This document shows positions 16,643 to 24,563 of a stretch of DNA of 37,805 nucleotides, piece after piece. Made by a program: the position numbers and the translations under genes. The stretch comes from Corynebacterium sp. (lineage in GTDB: Bacteria; Actinomycetota; Actinomycetes; Mycobacteriales; Mycobacteriaceae): the NCBI RefSeq assembly GCF_022712275.1, contig NZ_JALAGU010000018.1, positions 1-37,805 of the forward strand. Reading direction: 5' to 3'. The notes beneath the pieces are model-generated. The model ran no database searches. It worked only from the letters and a program-made list of their open reading frames with translations, and was not told where the DNA came from. Position 1 is the first letter of the stretch. Every line of letters starts with the position of its first letter.

Positions 16643-16672
16643 ACCCCCGCCGAGCATCCGCTCGACGGGGGT
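16643..16672. terminator. Strong hairpin between lipase and dcd, bidirectional terminator
   Basis: The arms ACCCCCG-C-CGAGC and GCTCG-A-CGGGGGT pair with one mismatch around a 4-base loop. It lies 19 bases beyond the dcd stop and 136 bases beyond the lipase stop. In the dcd direction it is followed by TTCTCT. Confidence 0.7.
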
Positions 16673-16691
16673 GATCTGTGTCTGCCGGAAG

Positions 16692-17300
16692 TTACCGGAA
16701 GTTGAGGTAGGCCTTCGAGGCCGTCGGCCCGCGCTGCCCCTGGTACTTCGACCCCAGCGGACCGGATCCGTAGGGGTTGTCCGCTGGGCTGGAGAGATTG
16801 AAGACGGCGAGCTGCCCTATCTTCATGCCGGGATACAGTGCGATCGGCAGGTTCGCCGTGTTCGACAGTTCCAGGGTGATGTGACCGGTGAAGCCGGGGT
16901 CGATGAAACCGGCGGTGGAGTGGGTCAGCAGTCCGAGGCGCCCGAGGGAGGACTTGCCCTCCAGTCGGGCGGCGAGGTTGTCCGGGACCGTGACGTACTC
17001 CAGGACCGAGCCGAGGACGAACTCACCCGGGTGGAGGATGAAGGCGTCCTCCGCGATATCCCCCTCCGCCAGCGGGACACCGTTCTCACCGAGGTGGTCG
17101 CCGACCTCCACGAGAGTGGTCAGTTCCTCCTGCGGGAGCTTCGGGTCGATATGGGTGTACTTCGAGTTGTTGAACACCCGGAAGTACCGGTCGAGGCGCA
17201 CGTCAATGCTGGACGGTTGGACCATCGCCGGGTCGAAGGGGTCGAGGGACAGTGCCCCGTCGTCGATGGCGGAGCGTATGTCGCGGTCGGAAAGAAGCAC
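16692..17300 (-). CDS. dcd: dCTP deaminase (probably bifunctional with dUTPase activity)
   Basis: 202 residues from GTG 17300 (VLLSDRDI). The enzyme converts dCTP to dUTP; in Mycobacterium tuberculosis the homologue also hydrolyses dUTP to dUMP. Conserved segments are QPSSIDVRLDRYFRVF, LHPGEFVLGSVLE, the nucleotide/catalytic block RLEGKSSLGRLGLLTHSTAG, FIDPGFTGHITLELSN and the C-terminal GSKYQGQRGPT lid. Compared with the C. glutamicum protein as I remember it, there is an insertion of about a dozen residues near 85-100 (DHLGENGVPLAEG). TACTCT lies 6 bases before the start, so the transcript may be leaderless. Confidence 0.95.
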   Translation of the reverse strand: MLLSDRDIRSAIDDGALSLDPFDPAMVQPSSIDVRLDRYFRVFNNSKYTHIDPKLPQEELTTLVEVGDHLGENGVPLAEGDIAEDAFILHPGEFVLGSVLEYVTVPDNLAARLEGKSSLGRLGLLTHSTAGFIDPGFTGHITLELSNTANLPIALYPGMKIGQLAVFNLSSPADNPYGSGPLGSKYQGQRGPTASKAYLNFR

Positions 17301-17306
17301 GTGACC

Positions 17307-17312
17307 AGAGTA
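17307..17312 (-). promoter_or_regulatory. -10 box TACTCT before dcd
   Basis: Six bases separate the hexamer from GTG 17300, and there is no Shine-Dalgarno. This is a leaderless-type promoter. Confidence 0.4.
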
Positions 17313-17322
17313 ACCCAGCGGG

Positions 17323-17354
17323 TTGCACAAGGGGTCGAGCGCCTGTGTTAGAGT
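17323..17354 (+). promoter_or_regulatory. Promoter for the tRNA genes
   Basis: TTGCAC (17323-17328) and TAGAGT (17349-17354) are 20 bases apart, somewhat long. They lie about 50 bases before tRNA-Gly. Confidence 0.45.
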
Positions 17355-17371
17355 ACTGACCGTCGGCTGGA

Positions 17372-17389
17372 CCGCGGCGAACGCCGCGG
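17372..17389 (+). other. Hairpin in the tRNA leader
   Basis: CCGCGGCG-AA-CGCCGCGG is a perfect self-complementary stem between the tRNA promoter and tRNA-Gly. It could be a processing or stability element of the precursor. Confidence 0.45.
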
Positions 17390-17401
17390 GTCCGGCCTAC
17401 T

Positions 17402-17472
17402 GCCGATGTAGTTCAATGGTAGAACTTCTGCTTCCCAAGCAGACGGCGCGGGTTCGATTCCCGTCATCGGCT
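17402..17472 (+). tRNA. tRNA-Gly (anticodon CCC)
   Basis: The acceptor stem GCCGATG pairs with CATCGGC. The anticodon stem TCTGC/GCAGA encloses loop TTCCCAA, giving anticodon CCC. The T arm contains GGTTCGATTCC. The 3' CCA is not encoded. A tRNA-Thr follows 27 bases later, and they are probably co-transcribed. Confidence 0.95.
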
Positions 17473-17499
17473 CAGCGGATGCTACAGTGCTTTCCGCAC

Positions 17500-17575
17500 G
17501 CCCCCTTAGCTCAGTCGGTAGAGCGTTTCCATGGTAAGGAAAAGGTCAGCAGTTCGATTCTGCTAGGGGGCTCCA
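17500..17575 (+). tRNA. tRNA-Thr (anticodon GGT)
   Basis: The acceptor GCCCCCT pairs with AGGGGGC (one G-U type pair is avoided). The anticodon stem TTTCC/GGAAA encloses loop ATGGTAA, giving anticodon GGT. The T arm has AGTTCGATTCT. CCA is encoded at 17573-17575. The exopolysaccharide locus starts about 440 bases downstream. Confidence 0.95.
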
Positions 17576-17587
17576 TTTCTCTCCGCC

Positions 17588-17619
17588 GCCCGGCGCACTG
17601 TAGTGACGGTGCACCGGGC
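17588..17619 (+). terminator. Hairpin after the tRNA genes
   Basis: The arms GCCCGGCGCAC and GTGCACCGGGC pair with one mismatch around a 10-base loop, 12 bases after tRNA-Thr. No U tract follows, so it may be a weak terminator or a processing stem. Confidence 0.45.
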
Positions 17620-17713
17620 TGCTGTGCATCGGCGGCAGGGACCGAGGGAAACACCTGCCGACACAACTGTCGGACGCATGGTGGACACACAGGGGAAATC
17701 TGCCGTCCCTGCG

Positions 17714-17729
17714 AGTGACAAATATCACA
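17714..17729. promoter_or_regulatory. GlxR/CRP-like binding site
   Basis: AGTGA-CAAATA-TCACA matches the corynebacterial GlxR (cAMP receptor) consensus TGTGA-N6-TCACA with one deviation. It lies about 135 bases upstream of the -10 box of the exopolysaccharide operon. This suggests carbon-source control, although the distance is long for direct activation. Confidence 0.5.
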
Positions 17730-17864
17730 ACGGAGACTGTAACGGCAGGTCATGGCGACAAAGTGCGGCACCGCCAGTTTTCTTCCACGGCGATTTCCCC
17801 TGCTCATGGAGCACGGCAGAACTCAGTTGTCACAGTCAGAGAACGCGGTGACCGGTTGAGGCGT

Positions 17865-18019
17865 TAGGCTCGACCCGTCAACTCTTCCACCCTCACGATC
17901 TCCTTCACCCCCACTCCCCGACTCTTCCCCTCACTTTCCCTCGCGTTCCCTCACCTCTCCATACCCCGGCCACCCCTCTCACCCCCCTCACCGGCCGGCC
18001 CACAAGAAACGACTCTCCC
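17865..18019 (+). promoter_or_regulatory. Promoter and long pyrimidine-rich leader of the exopolysaccharide operon
   Basis: A -10-like TAGGCT (17865-17870) is followed by roughly 140 untranslated bases. From about 17880 to 17995 these are almost wholly C and T with very few G. Two further units of the locus have the same layout (27463-27576 and 29765-29847). C-rich, G-poor, unstructured RNA is the type of sequence Rho loads on, so termination control is plausible. Confidence 0.5.
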
Positions 18020-19549
18020 ATGGTTCTCCACACCTCCACTGTGGCCCCCGGAACACCGTCGGTCACCGCCGAACCGTCCTCGCGTCGGATCACCCGAAAC
18101 CGCGACACCCGCCGGTTCCGTCATGCACAGCGCACCTGGCTCTATGTCGCCGGTGACCTGATCGCGATCGTCACCGCGACCGTCATCGCCGACCTGCTCT
18201 CCATATACACCTGGGCACCCAGCGTCGGCCTCGTCGCCGACCATTTCTTCTCCGAGCGCAACCTGCTGCTGTCCGTCGGTGTCATCACCTTCTGGCTCAG
18301 CGCGATCGCCTTCACCCACGGGTACAGCCACCAGGCCCGGACGTTCCCCCGTATCGGCCGGGAGAACGTCATCAAGGGCAGTCTCGTCTTCGCCGCCGTG
18401 CTCGCCATGGTGGACGCGGTGTCCAGCTACTCCCTGTTCCGCCACTTCGCCCTCTTCGGACTGCCGGTCGGCCTGTTCCTGCTGATGGTCTCCCGCATGG
18501 TCTGCCTCCGCGTCACCAAGCGCTACCTCGCCGAACTGCAGCACAACTTCCTCGCGATCGGTCAGGTCCGGGACATCAACCGTCTCCTGCGGTCCTTCCA
18601 TGACATCCAGGAGGCCGGCACCCTCATCCACGGCATCCTGCTGACCGACCCGGAGAACCGCCACCACCTCCTCGATGCAGGACCGGTGCCGGTGGACTCC
18701 GTCTGCATGAGTGTCCTGACCACCGAGGACTTCATCCAGACCGCCGCATCCTATGACTGCGACGCCGTCTGGGTCGCCTCAATCAGCGAATTCGGCCACC
18801 GGAATCTGCGACGGATGTCCTGGCAGCTCAACAAGCTCAACATGCGTCTCTACCTCGACCCGATGCTCGAGGGCATCAGCGGTACCCGCCTCGACGTCGT
18901 CCCCTTCGGCCCCCGGCATGCCCTGTATGTCGACCGCCCCCGGTTCAGCGCCGCCAACGGGCTGGCCAAGCGAGCCTTCGACATCATCGTCTCCGCTGTC
19001 GCACTGGTCCTGATCTCCCCGATCATGCTGTTCACCGCGCTGGCGATCAAGATCGAGGACCGCGGCCCCGTGTTCTACATCAGCGAGCGGGTCGGCTACC
19101 ACGGGCAGTCCTTCCGGATCTTCAAGTTCCGCAGCATGCACACCGATGCCGACGATCGGCTCCAGAAGCTCCGCGACGAGGTCGGCGCCGAGGGGCTGTT
19201 CAAGATGAAGGACGACCCCCGCATAACGAAGGTCGGAAAGTTCATCCGGAAGACCAGCATCGACGAGCTGCCCCAGTTCATCAATTCCCTGCTCGGCACG
19301 ATGAGCGTCGTGGGGCCCCGCCCCCACCTCAGCCACGAGGTGGACGCCTTCAGCTCCGACATGCGGATGCGCATGGAGGTCCGACCGGGCATCACCGGCC
19401 TGTGGCAGGTCTCCGGCAGGTCCGATCTGACCCCGCAGCAGGCCGAACAGCTCGACCTCTACTACGTCGACAACTGGTCCCTGTCCCTCGACGTGAAGAC
19501 CGTCGCCCGGACCTTCCGTGCCGTCGCCCTGTCCCGGGGTGCGTACTGA
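18020..19549 (+). CDS. Polyprenyl-phosphate sugar phosphotransferase (priming glycosyltransferase)
   Basis: 509 residues. It starts exopolysaccharide synthesis by moving a sugar-1-phosphate from a nucleotide sugar to undecaprenyl phosphate in the inner membrane. Residues about 38-165 hold four hydrophobic helices, followed by a Rossmann-like middle domain. Residues about 318-509 are the catalytic bacterial sugar transferase domain: KRAFDIIVSAVALVLISPIM helix, FKFRSMHTDAD, KVGKFIRKTSIDELPQF, MSVVGPRPHL and PGITGLWQVSGRSDLT. This is the WcaJ/WbaP-like architecture. It is the first gene of the operon and its stop overlaps the next start by one base. Confidence 0.93.
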   Translation: MVLHTSTVAPGTPSVTAEPSSRRITRNRDTRRFRHAQRTWLYVAGDLIAIVTATVIADLLSIYTWAPSVGLVADHFFSERNLLLSVGVITFWLSAIAFTHGYSHQARTFPRIGRENVIKGSLVFAAVLAMVDAVSSYSLFRHFALFGLPVGLFLLMVSRMVCLRVTKRYLAELQHNFLAIGQVRDINRLLRSFHDIQEAGTLIHGILLTDPENRHHLLDAGPVPVDSVCMSVLTTEDFIQTAASYDCDAVWVASISEFGHRNLRRMSWQLNKLNMRLYLDPMLEGISGTRLDVVPFGPRHALYVDRPRFSAANGLAKRAFDIIVSAVALVLISPIMLFTALAIKIEDRGPVFYISERVGYHGQSFRIFKFRSMHTDADDRLQKLRDEVGAEGLFKMKDDPRITKVGKFIRKTSIDELPQFINSLLGTMSVVGPRPHLSHEVDAFSSDMRMRMEVRPGITGLWQVSGRSDLTPQQAEQLDLYYVDNWSLSLDVKTVARTFRAVALSRGAY

Positions 19550-20646
19550 TGCGCATCCTCCATGTCACCGACTGCTTCCACGGCGGCGTCGCCACCGCGG
19601 TCGACCAGTACGCACGACTGACCCCGGAGCACGACCATCTGCTGCTCGCGAACAACGCCCGGGGGTCGGATGCCCCGGTCCAGCGCACGCCCGGCGTCTT
19701 CGTCACCGACCTCGGACTGCCCGCGTCCCCTGTCGCGGCGGTACGGTCCGTGCGGGACGCTGTCCGGCGCTACCGACCGGATATCGTCCACGCCCACTCC
19801 AGTTTCGCCGGAGCCTACGCGCGTACCGCGGCAGCTCTCGACCGGGTGCTACCGGGCGGTCACGCCCGTCCGGTTCTCTACACCCCGCACAGCTTCGCCT
19901 TCGAACGGGCGGACATCCCCGGCTGGAAGAGGTCCCTGTTCCGGGGCATGGAGAGGGTCCTCTACCCGCTGACCTCCGTCGGCGTCCCCTGCGCCGACCG
20001 GGAAGGCGAGCTCATGGTCGGTCTCGGCAACCGGTTCGCCCCGGGCGTCCCGGTGATTGTCGTGCCGAACGTGCTGCTCGACGACCATCCGGCAATCCCG
20101 GACAGTTGGGCACCGACCGAGCCACCGACCGTGGGCGTCGTCTCCCGGGTCACGCCGCAGCGCGACCCGGCGTTCTTCGTCGAGACCGCGAAGCGGATCC
20201 GGGCGTCCCGCCCCGATGTGCGTTTCACGTGGATCGGAGACGGCGACGGCAAGGACGCCGCCCTCACCGATCTGCTCACCGACGCCGGCATCGAGGTCAC
20301 CGGATGGCTGTCCGGCGAAGAGCTGCGCCACCGCATCTCGGAGCTGTCCCTGGTCATCCACACCGCACGGTGGGACGGCTTCCCGATGGCGGTTCTCGAG
20401 GTGCGCCGGATCGGCGTCCCCCTGCTCGTGCGTGACATCCCCGCCCTGCAGGAATGCCCCGCCACCGCCCGCTTCGGCACACCTCAGGAGGCTGCGGAGA
20501 AGGCCCTCACCATTCTCGGTGAGGGGACCGACCCGGCCCGCTGGGACAGTCTTGACCGTGCCCACACCCCCGACCGTCAGCGCGACCGACTCACCGAGGC
20601 CTACCGCCTCGCCGTCGGCCTACCGAAGGAACAGGTGACCGTGTAA
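19549..20646 (+). CDS. GT4-family glycosyltransferase
   Basis: 365 residues from ATG 19549, which shares one base with the preceding stop; the open frame runs further upstream but inside the previous gene. The N-terminal domain has MRILHVTDCFHGGVATAVDQ and IVHAHSSFAGAYAR. The C-terminal nucleotide-sugar domain has VGVVSRVTPQRDP, FTWIGDGDGK and HTARWDGFPMAVLEVRRIGV, where the Glu before the final motif is the family's conserved donor-binding residue. It would add a sugar to the lipid-linked primer on the cytoplasmic side. Donor and linkage are not predictable from sequence. Confidence 0.9.
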   Translation: MRILHVTDCFHGGVATAVDQYARLTPEHDHLLLANNARGSDAPVQRTPGVFVTDLGLPASPVAAVRSVRDAVRRYRPDIVHAHSSFAGAYARTAAALDRVLPGGHARPVLYTPHSFAFERADIPGWKRSLFRGMERVLYPLTSVGVPCADREGELMVGLGNRFAPGVPVIVVPNVLLDDHPAIPDSWAPTEPPTVGVVSRVTPQRDPAFFVETAKRIRASRPDVRFTWIGDGDGKDAALTDLLTDAGIEVTGWLSGEELRHRISELSLVIHTARWDGFPMAVLEVRRIGVPLLVRDIPALQECPATARFGTPQEAAEKALTILGEGTDPARWDSLDRAHTPDRQRDRLTEAYRLAVGLPKEQVTV

Positions 20647-23349
20647 ATGCCAGGATCAGTGACGGATCCCAGACGCACCAGTGGAGCAGCATCCTCTCCG
20701 CTGGTGCTCTCGGTCGTGCTCGGCGCGATCGCCGTGACCGTCGGGCTGGTCGTCCGCCCGGCACTGACCGGTAGGTTCGGTGGTTTCGGCGGCGACGCCA
20801 AGACGATCCAGTCGATCATGACCTCGCCGTTCGACGCCGTCGAGCTGGGCTACGGCTCGTACTCCGTCATCGCCGACTTCTACATCCGGATCGGACTGTC
20901 GGACTCCCCGACCGCCGCCGGTGTCCTCGGCGCGGTGGTCGGTGCGACAGTTCTCGCGGTCGTCCTGATCCGTGTCGGGGGCGTCCACCGCGGACGACTG
21001 TCCCTGGCACTGGCGTTCATCACACCGCTGACGATCGGCATCTACCAGGCCGCGTACACCAAGGAGATCATCATCTCCCTGGCGATGCTGGCCGTGGTGC
21101 TGATGCCGGTGAACTGGCTCGGTGAACTGCTGGTCATCGGCACGCTCATTGTGCTGGGTGCCGAGTTCCGCTCCTACTGGCTCATCGTCGCCGCCGTCTA
21201 CGTGGTCTTCCGGTTCCTGCTCTCCCGCCGCGACGGGCGCACGGTCGGCCGCGTGGTGTGGATGATCATCCTGTTCTCGGTGCTCACCGGACTGGCGATG
21301 TGGGTGACACAGGGCGTTCCTGCGGACAGTTTCCGCGGAGACGTCAACGACACCGCCGCCCGTCAGGCGAACACCGGCTCTCTGATCACCCGATTCATCG
21401 AGGCACCGGAGCCGGTCGGAGGAGTCCTGAACTCCACCCTGACCTCACTCTTCTTCATCGCCCCACTGCCGATGCTGCTGAAGCTCTCGCCGTACTACCT
21501 GTTCATCGGCGTTCTGTTCGCCGTGATCTGGATCAGCGCGGTGCGTGCGGCGACCGTCGCCGGCCGCAGTACCCCGATGCTGGGACGGTTCATCGCCCTG
21601 CCACTGGCTTTCCTCGTCGTCCAGGGGCTCTTCGAACCGGACTGGGGCTCCGCCTTACGGCACGCCACACCGGTCATCCCGTTCATCGTCGGAGCCGTAG
21701 CTCTGTCGGAACAGACCGGAGCGGCGCCACCGGGCTCTCCACCTCCAGACCAGACGTCCCCATCCATCACGCCCCCACGATCAGTTAGGAACCTCATGAC
21801 CGCCAGAACCACTGACCGCACCGACGGCGCCACCGCACGCAATGTGCTCGCCGACTACCTCGGACACCTCCGCCGGTGGTGGTGGATGCTGGTCGTCGGC
21901 CTCATCGTCGGTGGACTCGTCGGCTGGGGCATCTCCGCGGTGATGACCAAGGAGTACACCGCTACCTCGCAGCTCTACGTCGGCACCGCATCCTCCGGTG
22001 GATCCGCTGACGCCTACAACGGCGCGATGCTCAGCCAGAAACAGGTCGGGTCCTACGCCGAGATGGCGACCGGCCGGGCGCTCGGTCAGCGGGTCGTCGA
22101 TGACCTGAACCTCGACAAGACCGCGGGCGAGGTCGCCTCGATGATCAGCGCCGGCGCCCACAAGGACACCGTCATCCTGGACCTCAGCGTTGCCTCGGAC
22201 GACGCCCGGTTCTCCAGCGACGTGGCGAACTCCGCCGCAGCACAGCTTCAGGCGATGGTCCACGACCTCAACACACAGACTTCCCCGAACGGCCAGTCCG
22301 GCGCTCCGCAGCTTGCCGTGCTCAATGACGCGGAAGTCCCGGATTCGCCTTCCTCACCGAATACCATGCTCAACATCATCCTCGGCCTGGTGGTCGGACT
22401 GGTCATCGGTGCGGTCGCCGCCGTGATCCGCGGTCTCACCGACCGTCGCATCAGCGGCAGCGACGAGGTCCGCGAGATCGTCGATGCCCCGGTCGTGGGC
22501 ACCATCGGCACGACCGAAGCTCTCGCCGAGCACCACACCATCGACTTCACGGCCGCCCCGACCCCCGCTGCCGAACAGTTCCGCGAGCTGCGCACCAACC
22601 TGCGCTTCCTCGACGTCGACAACGCCCCGACCGTCCTCGCCGTCACCAGCGGTATGTCCGGTGAAGGAAAATCGACGCTGGCGATGAACCTGGCGCTGGC
22701 GCTGGCCGATGACGGCGAGAATGTCTGCCTGGTCGACGGCGATCTGCGCAATCCGAGCATCGCCGACTACGCCGGCGGTAACCTGCAGTCCGCGGTCGGC
22801 CTGTCCACCACCCTCTCCGGGTCCGCCGGAGTTGATGACGTGATCCAGTTGACCGCCGTCGACGGCCTCAGCGTGATCACCTCGGGTCCGATCCCGCCGA
22901 ACCCGGCCGAGCTGCTGGGTTCGCGACGGTTCGGGGAGGTACTCGCCACCCTGGCCGCCCACTTCGACCACGTCATCATCGATGCCTCCCCGACACTGCC
23001 GGTCACCGATGGTGCGCTCGTCGCCGCGTCCGCCGACGGTGTCATTCTCGCTGTCCGCCACAACCGAACCACCTCCGACCAACTCACTGCGACCGCTGAC
23101 GGGCTCGACGCCGTCAATGCACGTGTCCTCGGTGCCGTTGTGACGCTGACGCCGGCGGCGAAGGGCAAGGGATACTACCGCTACGGCTACGGCTACGGCG
23201 CGACAGGACACACGACCCAGGCCGTCACCTCCGGTGAGGCACCGGTGTCCCCTGAATCCACCCCGGAATCCGATTCGGTCCGGACCACCGCCCATCGCAT
23301 GGACGACATCCCCGAGGGAACACCGGAACGGGCCGAGGTGGAGAACTGA
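20647..23349 (+). CDS. Polymerase-like membrane domain joined in frame to Wzz/BY-type tyrosine kinase
   Basis: 900 codons without a stop. Residues 1-383 form a polytopic membrane protein of about ten helices, with a charged end (LFEPDWGSALRHATPVIPFI), resembling polysaccharide polymerases (Wzy). From Met384 (ATG 21796, preceded by AGGA) a complete Wzz/BY-kinase begins: helix 404-424, extracellular part, second helix about 573-595. It continues with Walker A GMSGEGKST (669-677), Walker A' VCLVDGDLRNPS, Walker B VIIDAS (about 776) and the tyrosine cluster YYRYGYGYG (843-851). The two parts are normally separate genes. A proline-rich linker joins them, and one extra base in the C run at 21772-21776 would bring TAG 21786 into frame. 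The encoded product may be two proteins, one fusion, or both. Confidence 0.85.
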   Translation: MPGSVTDPRRTSGAASSPLVLSVVLGAIAVTVGLVVRPALTGRFGGFGGDAKTIQSIMTSPFDAVELGYGSYSVIADFYIRIGLSDSPTAAGVLGAVVGATVLAVVLIRVGGVHRGRLSLALAFITPLTIGIYQAAYTKEIIISLAMLAVVLMPVNWLGELLVIGTLIVLGAEFRSYWLIVAAVYVVFRFLLSRRDGRTVGRVVWMIILFSVLTGLAMWVTQGVPADSFRGDVNDTAARQANTGSLITRFIEAPEPVGGVLNSTLTSLFFIAPLPMLLKLSPYYLFIGVLFAVIWISAVRAATVAGRSTPMLGRFIALPLAFLVVQGLFEPDWGSALRHATPVIPFIVGAVALSEQTGAAPPGSPPPDQTSPSITPPRSVRNLMTARTTDRTDGATARNVLADYLGHLRRWWWMLVVGLIVGGLVGWGISAVMTKEYTATSQLYVGTASSGGSADAYNGAMLSQKQVGSYAEMATGRALGQRVVDDLNLDKTAGEVASMISAGAHKDTVILDLSVASDDARFSSDVANSAAAQLQAMVHDLNTQTSPNGQSGAPQLAVLNDAEVPDSPSSPNTMLNIILGLVVGLVIGAVAAVIRGLTDRRISGSDEVREIVDAPVVGTIGTTEALAEHHTIDFTAAPTPAAEQFRELRTNLRFLDVDNAPTVLAVTSGMSGEGKSTLAMNLALALADDGENVCLVDGDLRNPSIADYAGGNLQSAVGLSTTLSGSAGVDDVIQLTAVDGLSVITSGPIPPNPAELLGSRRFGEVLATLAAHFDHVIIDASPTLPVTDGALVAASADGVILAVRHNRTTSDQLTATADGLDAVNARVLGAVVTLTPAAKGKGYYRYGYGYGATGHTTQAVTSGEAPVSPESTPESDSVRTTAHRMDDIPEGTPERAEVEN

Positions 23350-23366
23350 GCGCCGCCCAGCACCGT

Positions 23367-23394
23367 AGACCCGGCCGATTCGGCCGGGTCTTTT
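23367..23394 (+). terminator. Intrinsic terminator between kinase and flippase genes
   Basis: AGACCCGGCCG and CGGCCGGGTCT are perfect 11-base arms around ATT, followed by TTT. This is a textbook Rho-independent terminator 17 bases after the kinase stop. It ends only 6-15 bases before the flippase start codons. Confidence 0.85.
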
Positions 23395-23399
23395 CCCGT

Positions 23400-24563
23400 G
23401 TGTGGAACATGGGTGGAGCCCTGTTCGGCCAGGGCCTGAACTTCCTGGCGATGCTCCTGCCGATCGTCGGCGGAGAAACCGGTCAACTCGCCTACCTCAT
23501 GCTTCCCCTGGCCCTGGCGACCGTCCTGTCCCGGACCTCGATCCTCGGCTTCCACAGCCGCTACCTGACGGTGCCGGGGGAACGGACCCGGACCGCGACA
23601 GCGGTATCAGCAGCATCGCTGTCGGTGACAACTCTGCTCTGTCTGTTGGTCGGGGCGACTGCTGCTCCGGTGCGCGACGTCGCCTTGTGGACCGGGCTGC
23701 TCGTGGTCACCAACGGGCTGTATCTCATGGCAGTGGCCGTGGCGACGCGCGAACAGCGGATGGACGTCTACTCCACCGCACGACTCGCCTTCGGCGTCAC
23801 CAACATCGTCATCACCTCACTGGTGGTCTTCGTTGTCCCGTTCCAGGCCGGTCTGATCGTCGCCGCGGCAGCGAATCCACTGGTCGGCACCGTGCTGATC
23901 CTCGCACGGACGCAGAACCGGATACTTCCTCCCACAGTCAGCGATCTGCCACGCATGCTGAACCGTGAGCACCGTTTCTACCTCGCAGGGGCCGGGCGGG
24001 CGACCGGAGCCACCTTCCTGTCGGAGTGCGGCTTCCAGATCCAGGGGTTCATTACCCCGTTCCTCGGCCAGTACCAGGAAATCTGGGCAGTTGTGGTGCG
24101 TCTGACCGGTGGCTTCGGCACTCTGGCACAGCAGGTGATCGCCCCCGGACTGGAGGCCCGTATTGCTGCGGCGATCAGGAACGGTGACGCGGCGACGACG
24201 GCCAGGTGGTGCAGGATGTGCGCCATCGGTGGTCTCGTCCTCGGCGTCCTGTGTGCCGCAATCCAGGCCGGTGCCCTGCTCTTCGCCCTCCATGATGACG
24301 AGGCACTGACAGTCGGCGTCCTCGCCCTCACCGCGGTGTACTGCACGATGTCCCTGGCCACGAACCTGTCGGTGAAAATCCCCCTGATGAAGGGCTTCGA
24401 CCACGCGTTCCTCGCCTGGTCTTCCGGTCGCCTGGTGCTGCTGCTCGGTCTCCTGCTCACCTCAGGGACCGCACTTCTCACCGGAACCGTGGTGGTGCAG
24501 ACCCTCGCGTCCGTGGCGTTTCTCTGTGTGGCGCTGCGCCCGGTGCGCGGAGAAGCCCGGTAG
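23400..24563 (+). CDS. Polysaccharide flippase (Wzx/MOP superfamily)
   Basis: 387 residues from GTG 23400; ATG 23409 is an alternative, and an in-frame stop lies upstream. The protein is almost all membrane helices (about eleven to twelve) with short loops, for example GALFGQGLNFLAMLLPIVGG at the start and ALLTGTVVVQTLASVAFLCV near the end. This is typical of lipid-linked oligosaccharide flippases that move the repeat unit to the outer face. Sequence identity within this family is low, so the call rests on topology and context. No Shine-Dalgarno is free before the start, because the intrinsic terminator stem occupies that place. Expression may therefore need read-through. Confidence 0.75.
   Translation: MWNMGGALFGQGLNFLAMLLPIVGGETGQLAYLMLPLALATVLSRTSILGFHSRYLTVPGERTRTATAVSAASLSVTTLLCLLVGATAAPVRDVALWTGLLVVTNGLYLMAVAVATREQRMDVYSTARLAFGVTNIVITSLVVFVVPFQAGLIVAAAANPLVGTVLILARTQNRILPPTVSDLPRMLNREHRFYLAGAGRATGATFLSECGFQIQGFITPFLGQYQEIWAVVVRLTGGFGTLAQQVIAPGLEARIAAAIRNGDAATTARWCRMCAIGGLVLGVLCAAIQAGALLFALHDDEALTVGVLALTAVYCTMSLATNLSVKIPLMKGFDHAFLAWSSGRLVLLLGLLLTSGTALLTGTVVVQTLASVAFLCVALRPVRGEAR

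Noticed and set aside
13909..17600. tRNA-flanked integrated element
   Set aside because: The polysaccharide locus starts after the tRNA genes, but I saw no integrase gene and no direct repeat of a tRNA end, so a genomic island call is not supported.
17511..17807. Minus-strand frame over tRNA-Thr containing SRIELLTFSLPWKRST
   Set aside because: This is the well-known spurious protein produced by translating the antisense of a tRNA gene.
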